DNA of 15,501 bases, taken from the NCBI GenBank assembly GCA_900544445.1, contig UQVK01000094.1, positions 1 through 15,501 on the forward strand, given 5' to 3'. Source of the stretch: an uncultured Lachnospiraceae bacterium (GTDB lineage Bacteria; Bacillota; Clostridia; Lachnospirales; Lachnospiraceae). Shown here in pieces: positions 1 to 7,153 of the stretch. The notes under the pieces are model-generated. The model searched no databases, was not told where the DNA came from, and saw nothing but the letters and a program-made list of their open reading frames with translations. A program made the translations under genes and the position numbers. Position 1 is the first letter of the stretch, and each line of letters starts with the position of its first letter.

Positions 1-1803
1 ATGGCTAACGACAACCATCTTTTCTCCGTTCCATGTTATAATGGAACTATGCTAACCAAAGATTATTATAATGACTTTTTTGAAATTGGGCAACAGAAAA
101 TTAACTTCAGTTTCTTCGAATTGAGGCTACCCGACGACGATCCAGTCTATACCCTGAAAAAAGTGATGGAGGAATTAGATTTTTCAGGCCTGCTGGCCTG
201 CTATTCGGATAAGGGAAGAACCGGGTATAATCCAATCATGCTGTATGCTGTTGTTACCTACGCAAACATGCGCGGGGTCAGGGCTGTTGACCGTATTGTA
301 GATTTATGCCGGAGAGACCTTGCTTTTATCTGGCTGACCAAAGGGCAGAAGCCCCAGAGGGATGCTTTTTACGATTTTAAAGGAAAAAAGCTGACGGAGG
401 AAGTCCTGGACGATCTGAATTACCAGTTCATGCGCCGCCTGGAGAAGGAAGGCCTTATTACGCTGAAAGAACTTTACATTGATGGGACCAAAATCGAAGC
501 GAACGCAAACCGGTACACCTTTGTCTGGCGGGGCAGCATCAACTATCACCTTGCCGGCCTGCTGGACACCATCGATGCCCTTTATGCAAAGTACAATGCC
601 TTCCTGCTTGAGAACGGCTATGGCCCCAAATACGATCTTGGGGATGCCCATATGTTCGTGATCGAGGGGATGGACAAAGTCCGGAAAGTTATCGAAGAAA
701 ACAGGAAGCGGAAACTGACAAAGCATAAGAAGATCTCCAATAACACGATCCTTGAGATTGATTCCTGTTCCCCTCTTGAGATCCTGAAGCTGCAGAAGAA
801 CCTGGTGCGGATCGCAGAAGGGGAAGGGATCGGATTCGTTTTCGGAAAAGGGAAGCATAAGCCGGAAATCCAGAAACTCTACGAGGAACTGGAAGAATGC
901 GGCAGGCGCCTGATGGAGTATAAGAAATGCTTTGAGATCATGGGGAAAGACCGGAACAGCTATTCGAAGACGGATCTGGAAGCAACGTTTATGCGGATGA
1001 AAGAAGACCATATGCTGAATGGGCAGTTAAAACCGGCATATAACGTCCAGATCGCGGTAGAGAATTACTTTATTGTCCACGGATATGTCAGCAATGACCG
1101 GACAGACTACAATACGCTGGTCCCCGTCCTGGAAAAGCACAGGAAAGCGTTTGGAGACACACTGGAGGCAGTAACTGCCGACAGCGGATACTGCTGCGAA
1201 AAGAACCTGGTGTATCTGAAAGAGAACGGGATCCGGAGCTATATCAAGCTGCAGGACCATGAGAAGAGGAAGACACGGGCATACAAAGAAGACATTGGGA
1301 AGTATTACAACATGACATACGCCGTCTTTGAAGATGAGCATTATTATATCTGCCATGATGGAAGGGAACTGCACCATATCCGGACAGAAAGCAAAGAGCA
1401 GGACGGCTATACGCAGACGATAGAGGTATATGGCTGTGAAGACTGCAGCGGCTGTGAGCATAAATCCAAATGTCTATATAAATACAATGCGGAAAAGAAT
1501 CCTGATCGGAATAAAATCGTGAAGGTCAACGAACGGTGGGAAGAACTGAAGGAAGAGTCCCATGCGAATATCCAGAGCGAGGAAGGGATCCTGAAACGTC
1601 AGACCCGTTCGATCCAGACGGAGGGCCACTTTGGAGATATCAAGGAAAATGAAAACTTCCGTCGTTTTAACTACCGGTCAGAGGAGAAAGTATATAAAGA
1701 ATTCATGCTGTATGCGATGGGCAGGAATATCATGAAATACCACCGGTTTTTACAACATGAAATCGAAAAATATGAAGGGAAAAAGGGGCAGAAAGCAGCT
1801 TAG
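1..1803 (+). CDS. IS1182-family DDE transposase, full length
   Basis: A 600-residue transposase that would catalyse cut-and-paste movement of its own element. The N-terminal part (about 1-130) has the usual IS1182 layout, including GYNPIMLYAVVTYANMRGVR (76-95), followed by a short basic region. The candidate catalytic triad is D161 in ELYIDGTKIEANAN, D394 in VTADSGYC and E541 in QTEGHFGDIKEN. A cysteine cluster C-x2-C-x2-C-x5-C (C479, C482, C485, C491) just before the last catalytic block resembles the zinc-ribbon-like insert of this family. The frame is uninterrupted and of normal length, so the protein may be functional. The annotated ATG is the first base of the window, so the ribosome binding site cannot be checked and a start further upstream is possible. 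It reads in the same direction as the AraC fragment it adjoins. Confidence 0.93.
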   Translation: MANDNHLFSVPCYNGTMLTKDYYNDFFEIGQQKINFSFFELRLPDDDPVYTLKKVMEELDFSGLLACYSDKGRTGYNPIMLYAVVTYANMRGVRAVDRIVDLCRRDLAFIWLTKGQKPQRDAFYDFKGKKLTEEVLDDLNYQFMRRLEKEGLITLKELYIDGTKIEANANRYTFVWRGSINYHLAGLLDTIDALYAKYNAFLLENGYGPKYDLGDAHMFVIEGMDKVRKVIEENRKRKLTKHKKISNNTILEIDSCSPLEILKLQKNLVRIAEGEGIGFVFGKGKHKPEIQKLYEELEECGRRLMEYKKCFEIMGKDRNSYSKTDLEATFMRMKEDHMLNGQLKPAYNVQIAVENYFIVHGYVSNDRTDYNTLVPVLEKHRKAFGDTLEAVTADSGYCCEKNLVYLKENGIRSYIKLQDHEKRKTRAYKEDIGKYYNMTYAVFEDEHYYICHDGRELHHIRTESKEQDGYTQTIEVYGCEDCSGCEHKSKCLYKYNAEKNPDRNKIVKVNERWEELKEESHANIQSEEGILKRQTRSIQTEGHFGDIKENENFRRFNYRSEEKVYKEFMLYAMGRNIMKYHRFLQHEIEKYEGKKGQKAA

Positions 1804-1869
1804 CTGATGGAGCGCTTCAAAAAGTCCAAACAAGGGGTTTTTGCGCCCAAAAACAGGGCAGTGAAAAAA

Positions 1870-1936
1870 GGAAGAGACACCCTCACAGTGAATTCAGACC
1901 TGAAAAAGCCTGAATTTTGTGGAAGTGTCTCTTTCC
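1870..1936. terminator. long imperfect hairpin at the right end of the IS
   Basis: The outer arms GGAAGAGACAC (1870-1880) and GTGTCTCTTTCC (1925-1936) pair with one bulge. Inside, CACA and AATTCAG pair with CTGAATT and TGTG around an A-rich loop. It lies 66 bp past the transposase stop. It may stop transcription leaving the element or be part of the subterminal end structure; there is no long T-run on either side, so terminator function is uncertain. Confidence 0.4.
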
Positions 1937-1953
1937 CGCATATCAGGGGCTAA

Positions 1954-2124
1954 AAATCGGTATTAACCGACAGCCCCAGTACGGATTACAGCATCACAGA
2001 GGTAGCACAGTTATCCGGCTTCTCTTCACAGAGCTATTTTGCCCAGTGCTTTCAGAAATACTGCCGGATGACCGCTTCCGCCTACCGGAAAAGCTGCCGG
2101 GAAAATGTGGAGAAGGATTTCTGA
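1954..2124 (+). pseudogene. 3' remnant of an AraC-family regulator cut by the IS
   Basis: This frame gives 56 codons and a stop. It matches the second helix-turn-helix and tail of AraC/XylS regulators: YSITEVAQLSGFSSQSYFAQ is the recognition-helix block (usual form: I.EIA..vGF.d.SYF.r.FKK), followed by FQKYCRMTASAYRKSCR (usual form: G.tPs.YR). The N-terminal sensor domain and first HTH are absent; the frame is closed upstream by a TAA at the end of the insertion sequence. There is no start codon or ribosome site, so this is dead sequence left by the insertion. It is not a copy of the intact AraC regulator at 14340-15281, since the residues differ clearly. The missing 5' part should lie left of the element. 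Confidence 0.8.
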
Positions 2125-2128
2125 AACG

Positions 2129-2164
2129 GCCGGTTTTGAAGAACCATGCGTTTCTTCAGCCGGG
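2129..2164. terminator. possible bidirectional hairpin between AraC remnant and murF
   Basis: In the 40-bp gap between two convergent stop codons, CCGG...GAAGAA pairs with TTCTTC...CCGG around a short loop. T-runs are short (TTTT on one arm), so it is at best a weak terminator shared by the two convergent genes. Confidence 0.3.
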
Positions 2165-3646
2165 CTATCCTGCCAGTTCTCCAGACAGATGCTTTATCAC
2201 CTCTTCAAACCCCATGCTGTGGGAGGCTTTCACAAGAATGATATCCCCCGGCTTCAGCAGGGCGTCGATTCCGTCAAGCAGTTCCTGCCTGCCGGGGAAA
2301 TAATGGATACCTCCTGACGGGTGTGCGCCGCTTTCCTTCGCGGCCTCAAGCGCCCCCTCATACATGGCGGCAGAAAGTTCCCCTGCGCAGATGATGCAGT
2401 CCGCGCCTTTCTCAATGAGGTACCGTCCCACCCTTTCGTGAAGCTCCTTTTCATCCTTTCCCAGCTCAAACATATCGCCGAGCACTGCCACCGTGCGGCC
2501 GCAGGGCGCGTCCGTTCTCCCGCCGGAGCCCTCTCCGCCCGCCTGTGTCAAAAGATCAATGGCGGCCTCCATGGAAACGGGGTTGGCATTGTAGCAGTCG
2601 TCGATGAGGATCCTGCCCTCCGCCCGTATGACGCGGCTTCTTCCGCTGACGCTCTGCGTGGATGCGATGCCGGCCGCGATCTCCTTCTCCGTCATCCCCA
2701 TTTGAAATCCCACTGCTGCTGCAGCAAGGGCATTGTATACCATGTGCTCTCCCGGAAGCGGAATCTGTACCGGAAAGCGCGTCCCGTGATGGCAGAATAC
2801 GGCTTCGCTTCCCAGGATTCCCTTCATCCGGATATTTTCCGCATAAATATCGAGGCCGTCGCCGCTTCCGGCATCTCTGCCGGGCATGCCGCACGCCGCC
2901 TGGCCGGATGCGATCCCGTAGGTTACCGGTTTTTTCCCCTTTACCCGGGTGAGCGTTGCCAGCATGTCGTCGTCCCCGTTGAGCACAGCGCAGCCGTCCT
3001 CTTTCATATAATCAAAGATTTCCGACTTGGCCTTCAGAATGCCTTCCCTGCTGCCCAGAAATTCCAGATGGCACTGGCCGATATTCGTCATCACGCAGAT
3101 ATCCGGCCGGGCAATGCGGCTCAGCCGGTGCATTTCTCCGAAATGGTTGATCCCCATCTCCAGCACCGCCATTTCCGCATCTTCCGGCATGGAAAGAACG
3201 GTGAGCGGAACGCCGATTTCATTGTTATAATTCCCCTGGGTCTTGTGCACCCGGTACTTCCGGGCGAGCACTGCAGCGATAAACTCCTTGGTGCTGGTCT
3301 TTCCCACGCTGCCCGTGATCCCGACTACCTTCACCGGAAGCTGGGATCTGTAAAATTCCGCAATCTGCCGGAGCGCCTTCAGGCTGTCTTCAACCAGAAT
3401 ACAGGGGCCTGCCGCATTCTCCGGCAGCCGCTCGCAGACCACGCCAAGCGCTCCTTTTTCAAACACGTCCGGGATGAAGCGGTGGCCGTCCGCGCGTTCT
3501 CCCTTCACCGCGATGAAAATGCTGTCCTTTTCCGCCTTTCTGGAATCAATCACCACAGCGGAAGCCTCCCGGCATGGCAGCTGTCCCGGACACACCAGCT
3601 TTCCTTCACAGGCCGCCGCCAGATTTTCAAGCGTCATGTTTTTCAT
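2165..3646 (-). CDS. murF: UDP-N-acetylmuramoyl-tripeptide--D-alanyl-D-alanine ligase
   Basis: A 493-residue cytoplasmic Mur ligase. It uses ATP to add the D-Ala-D-Ala dipeptide to UDP-MurNAc-tripeptide, completing the pentapeptide precursor of peptidoglycan. Visible motifs are the N-terminal substrate domain with VIDSRKAEKDSIFIAVKG (32-49), the P-loop GITGSVGKTS (109-118), NNEIGVPLT (141-149), EMG (163-165), NIGxxHLE (188-195), and ILKAKSEI (203-210) containing the lysine expected to be carbamylated. The C-terminal domain has DDCYNANPxSM, GDMFELG and VKASHSMGFE. Two Gly/Ala-rich stretches, near residues 245-265 and 385-400, look like surface-loop insertions. I place the start at 3646 because AAAGGAGAG sits 7 nt before that ATG; a longer frame to 3703 would overlap the end of ddl. 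It lies 20 bp after ddl and is surely co-transcribed with it. Confidence 0.96.
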   Translation of the reverse strand: MKNMTLENLAAACEGKLVCPGQLPCREASAVVIDSRKAEKDSIFIAVKGERADGHRFIPDVFEKGALGVVCERLPENAAGPCILVEDSLKALRQIAEFYRSQLPVKVVGITGSVGKTSTKEFIAAVLARKYRVHKTQGNYNNEIGVPLTVLSMPEDAEMAVLEMGINHFGEMHRLSRIARPDICVMTNIGQCHLEFLGSREGILKAKSEIFDYMKEDGCAVLNGDDDMLATLTRVKGKKPVTYGIASGQAACGMPGRDAGSGDGLDIYAENIRMKGILGSEAVFCHHGTRFPVQIPLPGEHMVYNALAAAAVGFQMGMTEKEIAAGIASTQSVSGRSRVIRAEGRILIDDCYNANPVSMEAAIDLLTQAGGEGSGGRTDAPCGRTVAVLGDMFELGKDEKELHERVGRYLIEKGADCIICAGELSAAMYEGALEAAKESGAHPSGGIHYFPGRQELLDGIDALLKPGDIILVKASHSMGFEEVIKHLSGELAG

Positions 3647-3666
3647 TACCAATCTCTCCTTTATCC

Positions 3667-4710
3667 TCAACCGCGGAACGCAAGATTCAGAATCCATTCG
3701 CACAGATCTTCAAATCCCACGCCCATGGCCTGCGCTTCCTGCGGGATCAGGGAAGTGGGCGTCATGCCGGGCAGTGTGTTGGCCTCCAGGCAGTATACGC
3801 TTCCATCCTTTGCCATCATGAAATCCATGCGGGCATAATTTTTCAGGCGGAGTACCTCGAATACTCTTTCAGAAATTTCCTGAATCTCTTCCGTCTTCTC
3901 AGGAGAAAGATCTGCAGGGCAGGTCTCCACCGTGCTTCCTGCCTGGTATTTATTCTTATAATCGTAAAAACCGTTCAGAGGGGCGATCTCGATCACAGGC
4001 AGCGCCTTTCCGTCGATGACCGCACAGGAAAATTCCCTTCCCTCAATATACTGCTCCACCACGGCCTCGTCATCATACAGGAACGCTTCCTCCATCGCCT
4101 TCCGATACTCTTCTTCATTTTGCGCGATGCTCACTCCGACGCTGGAGCCGCCGCGGCAGGCCTTAACCACGCAGGGAAGCATCACAGGGCACCCTTCGGC
4201 CGCCCTTGCGTCCCCTTTTCTGATATGTACGCCCGCCGGAGTGGGAATATTATGATAAGCAAAAAGCTCCTTCGCAAGACTCTTATCCATGGAAAGAGCG
4301 GAGCTGACATAATCCGTTCCCGTATACCGGATGCCGAGCAGATCGAACGCGGCCTGTACCTTGCCGTTCTCGCCGTCTTCTCCATGCAGCCCCAGAAATA
4401 CCGCATCCGCCATGCTGCAGATTGTCAGGACATTCGGGCCGAAATAGCTTTTGCCCCCATCCTTCCTCAGAGCTTTGATCCTGCTGATATCCGGATTGCT
4501 CTCCTGGATCCCGCCGATATTCTCCGCCCAGTTGCAGTCCTTTTCAAAAATATGCGCGACTTCCTCTTCGCTTCCTTCGTATCCCAGATAAACGTCCAGA
4601 AGCACCGTCTGGTGCCCTCTGTCTCTCAGCGCCTGATAAATCATCCGGCTGGAGCTTAAGGAAACGTCCCGCTCCGTGCTGATTCCTCCGCCTAATACCA
4701 CGATTTTCAT
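3667..4710 (-). CDS. ddl: D-alanine--D-alanine ligase
   Basis: A 347-residue ATP-grasp ligase that joins two D-alanines and supplies the substrate of MurF encoded just downstream. Motifs in order: GGGISTERDVSLSS near the N-terminus (first D-Ala site), LHGEDGENG, SALSMDKSLAK, VVKACRGGSSVGVS (ATP-grasp loop), EQYIEGREFS, FYDYKNKY, YARMDFM, and EANTLPGMTPTSL (metal and second substrate site). The tyrosine-containing FYDYKNKY omega loop is the form usual in D-Ala-D-Ala enzymes rather than D-Ala-D-Lac ligases of the Van type, so no vancomycin-resistance role is suggested. One small oddity is Ala where Pro is usual in the VKP-x-GSSVG motif. Start at 4710: GGAGG lies 6-7 nt upstream, and an ATG four codons earlier would place that ribosome site inside the gene. 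It is the first gene of a ddl-murF pair behind its own promoter. Confidence 0.96.
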   Translation of the reverse strand: MKIVVLGGGISTERDVSLSSSRMIYQALRDRGHQTVLLDVYLGYEGSEEEVAHIFEKDCNWAENIGGIQESNPDISRIKALRKDGGKSYFGPNVLTICSMADAVFLGLHGEDGENGKVQAAFDLLGIRYTGTDYVSSALSMDKSLAKELFAYHNIPTPAGVHIRKGDARAAEGCPVMLPCVVKACRGGSSVGVSIAQNEEEYRKAMEEAFLYDDEAVVEQYIEGREFSCAVIDGKALPVIEIAPLNGFYDYKNKYQAGSTVETCPADLSPEKTEEIQEISERVFEVLRLKNYARMDFMMAKDGSVYCLEANTLPGMTPTSLIPQEAQAMGVGFEDLCEWILNLAFRG

Positions 4711-4795
4711 AGTTACCTCCATTTTACTGCCCGTTTCATTTTCCGGCCGAAGCCCTGCATACGCAAAGACGCAGCTTTCCCGGCCTGCGCTTCCT

Positions 4796-4824
4796 ATTGT
4801 AGCATATCACGGCGCAGAGGGAAA
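4796..4824 (-). promoter_or_regulatory. sigma-A-type promoter for ddl-murF
   Basis: On the minus strand TACAAT (bases 4801-4796) is preceded by TGC, giving an extended -10 (TGnTATAAT type). A poor -35 (TTTCCC, 4824-4819) sits 17 bp upstream. The start of transcription would fall about 80 nt before the ddl ATG. It lies between the spoIIQ terminator and ddl, as expected for an independent transcription unit. Confidence 0.55.
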
Positions 4825-4892
4825 CGCATAAAATGCTTCTTTTTTGGCAGTTCGTGCTGGCGGGAGGAAAACATGCGCAGCCAGGTGCAAAC

Positions 4893-4942
4893 AAAAAGGA
4901 TCCCTGTAATGCCGCAGCGTGCAGCATCTCCAGAGATCCTTT
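4893..4942 (-). terminator. rho-independent terminator after spoIIQ
   Basis: Read on the minus strand, AAAGGATCTCTG and CAGGGATCCTTTTTGT form a long stem with a one-base mismatch, enclosing a smaller GC-rich hairpin, and end in a T-tract. It begins about 20 bp past the spoIIQ stop and separates spoIID/spoIIQ from ddl-murF. Confidence 0.75.
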
Positions 4943-4962
4943 AAGCGGACCCTGATCCGGGA

Positions 4963-5922
4963 TTATCCCAGCCGGCTCATCGGATCCACCGGAACGCCGT
5001 CCTTTGTCAGCTTAAAGTAAACGTTGGTGCCTTCCACGCTATAGTACATGGTGGGCGCAGCCACTTTTCCCACCGGATCTCCGGTTACCACCATATCCCC
5101 TTCTGCCACAGCAAGGTCCGTGAGCTGTCCATAGGTCAGCTCATAGCCATCTCCAAGGTTCATCACCACCGTCGTACCGGTTTCCGGATCCTGATAAACG
5201 TCCGTCACCTGCCCGTCCGCAGCGGCGGTGATTTCCTCTCCCTCCGTTGCCGCGATCACAATGGCCGGGCTGTATTTATACTGATCCAGGGTGGCGAAAT
5301 AAACGGTCTTGTCCATGCTGTAATTCACGAGCACATTTCCCACAATGGGCCACACCAGCGTATCCGAATCCGTAAAATCCAGAAGGGTGGACGCGCTCAT
5401 GGCATCCGCATCCTCTTCTCCCGCCTGTTCAGACTTCGCGATGGCATCGGAAGCATTTGCCGCCAGCGCCTCTTCTTCCGCTTCTGCCATCTCCTCTTCC
5501 TCCTGCGGCAGGTAATCCTGCTGTGCCCCGTCCAGGCACGCCTCATCCGGCAGCGCCGCTTCTCCGGCAGCCGCATTGTCTGCACCCGGATCCGCTCCTT
5601 CTCCCGCCTGATTCTGCGCGGAATTTCCATCTTCCACCGCCTGTCCGTCCGGGGCTGCTTCATCCAGGGCGGCTTCGGACGGGACGCCCACGTCCTCCAC
5701 GGCCTGTCCCTCTTCCTGCTCTCCGGTCTGGCTTCCCAGCATGGTCAGGCTCTCTTCCTCATCTTCCAGCGCGGTAAAATCCACCACGTTCTCCTCCGGC
5801 TCTTCCTCCTTCCCCAGATTTCTCACATAAAGTCCCGTAACCGTCAGAGCCGTCAGAACAAGACAGCTTGACGCCAGCATGATTGCCTTTTCTTTCCTAA
5901 AGCTTGATCTCCTTCTTCTCAT
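4963..5922 (-). CDS. spoIIQ: SpoIIQ-like engulfment protein with degenerate LytM domain
   Basis: A 319-residue single-pass membrane protein. It has a short basic cytoplasmic tail (MRRRRSSFRKEK), one transmembrane helix (about 13-33), a very acidic low-complexity linker rich in Glu, Asp, Ala and Gln (about 39-190), and a LytM/M23-type beta domain (about 204-319) ending NVYFKLTKDGVPVDPMSRLG. In sporulating Firmicutes SpoIIQ is made in the forespore, joins SpoIIIAH across the septum and acts in engulfment. Its place next to spoIID supports this role. The M23 zinc ligands are all gone: HxxxD is replaced around SPAIVIAATEG, and HxH is replaced by NVYF (300-303). The protein is therefore probably a scaffold, not a peptidase. 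The start is debatable: 5922 has GAAGGAAGGA just upstream and gives a tail of usual length, while ATG 5976 with GAAGGA is the alternative. A TTG at 6024 has no ribosome site. A sigma-F-like box lies at 5994-6022. Confidence 0.82.
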   Translation of the reverse strand: MRRRRSSFRKEKAIMLASSCLVLTALTVTGLYVRNLGKEEEPEENVVDFTALEDEEESLTMLGSQTGEQEEGQAVEDVGVPSEAALDEAAPDGQAVEDGNSAQNQAGEGADPGADNAAAGEAALPDEACLDGAQQDYLPQEEEEMAEAEEEALAANASDAIAKSEQAGEEDADAMSASTLLDFTDSDTLVWPIVGNVLVNYSMDKTVYFATLDQYKYSPAIVIAATEGEEITAAADGQVTDVYQDPETGTTVVMNLGDGYELTYGQLTDLAVAEGDMVVTGDPVGKVAAPTMYYSVEGTNVYFKLTKDGVPVDPMSRLG

Positions 5923-5993
5923 AGGTCCTTCCTTCTCTTTCCTGTTAACTTTGGCAGTGCCGCCGGCATTTGCCATGTGAATTCCTTCAAGCT

Positions 5994-6022
5994 TAGTTTT
6001 TCCGTTTCTTTCCCCTTTATTC
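5994..6022 (-). promoter_or_regulatory. sigma-F-like promoter candidate before spoIIQ
   Basis: On the minus strand GGAAAAACTA (6003-5994) fits the sigma-F -10 pattern GGnnAnAnTr at every fixed position. GAATA (6022-6018), 14 bp upstream, resembles the -35 GyATA. spoIIQ is a known forespore sigma-F gene in Bacillus, so the match is sensible, but the spacer is about one base short and A-rich sequence can match by chance. Transcription would begin near 5987, which favours the downstream translation start at 5922. Confidence 0.4.
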
Positions 6023-6046
6023 AATTTTTGTAATAACCGTCCTGCC

Positions 6047-7024
6047 TCATCCGCTTTTCTGAATTTCCGCCCCTTTGAAAAAATCGGTCAGGAGCGCCAG
6101 AAAATCCTCGCCCTCCGCCGCCCTTCGATCCGCCTCGTGCTGGCAGAAGCCCAGTCCGTGCCCGATCCCTTTGCTGGTCAGACGGATTTTTCCCCCTTCT
6201 TCCTCAAGCGTAAAACAGGAAGAGGCCAGTCCGAACAGATTCCGGAAGTTTTCCCCTGACATTCTCCCTACCAGGGTATCCACATAGAGGACATATTCGG
6301 CACTGTCTCTGGTCAGCATGATTTTTCCGGCGCTGTCGGTTCCCAGAATCTCCCAGAAGCGTTCCTCACTCAAAACAACGCTTCCGATATAATTCTCCGC
6401 CTCAATATCATGGCTGCAGTCCACGCTCACCAGATACTCATAGCCTTCTCCCAGAACCTCGCTTCCATCCCTGGTTTTTCCCGCGCTCAGCTGAAAATAG
6501 GCGGGTTCCAGGGTTTTGCCGTCCAGCGTCAGATACATCCCTTCCGTCAGACGGACAGCTTCCTCCATTTTGCTCTGATTTTCTTCATAATTCTCTCCCC
6601 AGAGCTGCCTGCGCTGCGCCGCATCCAGATATTTCTGCCCCACCTGTGCGACTGTAACGGTTTCCGCCTCCGGATCGCCTTCCTCCTCCCAGGCCTTGAT
6701 GCACAGGGTCCGCAGGATGACGGCCTGCGCCTTCAGCGTTTCCATCCCGCTTTCTGCGGAAATGCTCGCGGCAAGCGCGCCTTCCACATACTCCTCCAGG
6801 GGAATCAGAAGCATTCCGGCCTCTCCCTCACAGACCACCGCAAGCCCTTCCCGTTCAGAAAAGGCTACCGTTTCCCTGACGGTTCCCTCTTTGCCAAACA
6901 GCAGGGAACATGCATAGGGAAGCAGGAATAAAAAAAGAAACACCGCACAAAGGTCTCCTGCTCTCTGCCTTCGTGCGGTATTCTGAATTCTGTTTATGCT
7001 GCCCGCTCCATGAAATCTGTTCAT
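6047..7024 (-). CDS. spoIID: SpoIID-like engulfment protein, catalytic Glu replaced
   Basis: A 325-residue membrane-anchored protein of the SpoIID/LytB family, whose Bacillus member is a lytic transglycosylase of the mother-cell engulfment complex (with SpoIIM and SpoIIP). It has a basic N-terminus, a transmembrane helix at about 25-43, then IPLEEYVEGALAASISAES (74-92), METLKAQAVILRT (94-106), the SGG-like block YFQLSAGKTRDGSEVLG, and the C-terminal GIGHGLGFCQHEADRRAAEG, which is the usual G.GHGVGmSQyGA motif. The catalytic Glu normally found in GVVAxEMP aligns with Ser87, and the His/Ser-rich STSGGrT block reads LSAGKT, so activity is doubtful. The start at 7024 has GGGAGA 7 nt upstream. It lies 124 bp before spoIIQ on the same strand and 129 bp after the ribokinase gene. 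That upstream gap shows no strong sigma-A promoter, only an AT-rich stretch that could hold a sigma-E site. Confidence 0.85.
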   Translation of the reverse strand: MNRFHGAGSINRIQNTARRQRAGDLCAVFLFLFLLPYACSLLFGKEGTVRETVAFSEREGLAVVCEGEAGMLLIPLEEYVEGALAASISAESGMETLKAQAVILRTLCIKAWEEEGDPEAETVTVAQVGQKYLDAAQRRQLWGENYEENQSKMEEAVRLTEGMYLTLDGKTLEPAYFQLSAGKTRDGSEVLGEGYEYLVSVDCSHDIEAENYIGSVVLSEERFWEILGTDSAGKIMLTRDSAEYVLYVDTLVGRMSGENFRNLFGLASSCFTLEEEGGKIRLTSKGIGHGLGFCQHEADRRAAEGEDFLALLTDFFKGAEIQKSG

Positions 7025-7153
7025 ATCCGTTTCTCCCGTTCTGCAGGAACATCCTGCCAGGGCATGATCCGCCTGATATTTTATTTTATTTAGGATTGCA
7101 CAGATTTATGCCTGCGGGCGGGAAGCCGTAAAGCTTCGGCCGCCGCCATTGTT

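Larger units (their letters stand above)
1..1953 (+). mobile_element. IS1182-family insertion sequence, left end missing
   Basis: The window opens on the transposase start codon, so the left inverted repeat and promoter are not visible. The right boundary is set by where the interrupted AraC-type reading frame resumes: that frame is open from 1954 and closed by an in-frame TAA at 1951-1953, so the element probably ends within a few bases of 1950-1963. The 150 non-coding bases after the transposase hold a long imperfect hairpin (1870-1936), common near the ends of such elements. The exact terminal repeat and any target duplication need the left end. Confidence 0.6.

Noticed and set aside
2321..3838. 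Long plus-strand open frame of about 505 codons
   Set aside because: It is antisense to murF and the end of ddl, which have full family motifs and ribosome sites; its protein is compositionally odd and matches nothing.
3667..4710. Vancomycin-resistance (D-Ala-D-Lac) ligase
   Set aside because: The omega-loop FYDYKNKY with tyrosine is of the D-Ala-D-Ala type, and the gene sits with murF rather than vanH/vanX genes.
4736..4927. Small 63-codon minus-strand frame between spoIIQ and ddl
   Set aside because: It runs through the spoIIQ terminator and the ddl promoter, lacks a ribosome site and has no recognisable features.
4963..5922. Active M23 peptidase reading of the spoIIQ product
   Set aside because: None of the zinc-binding histidines or the aspartate is present, and the context is sporulation.
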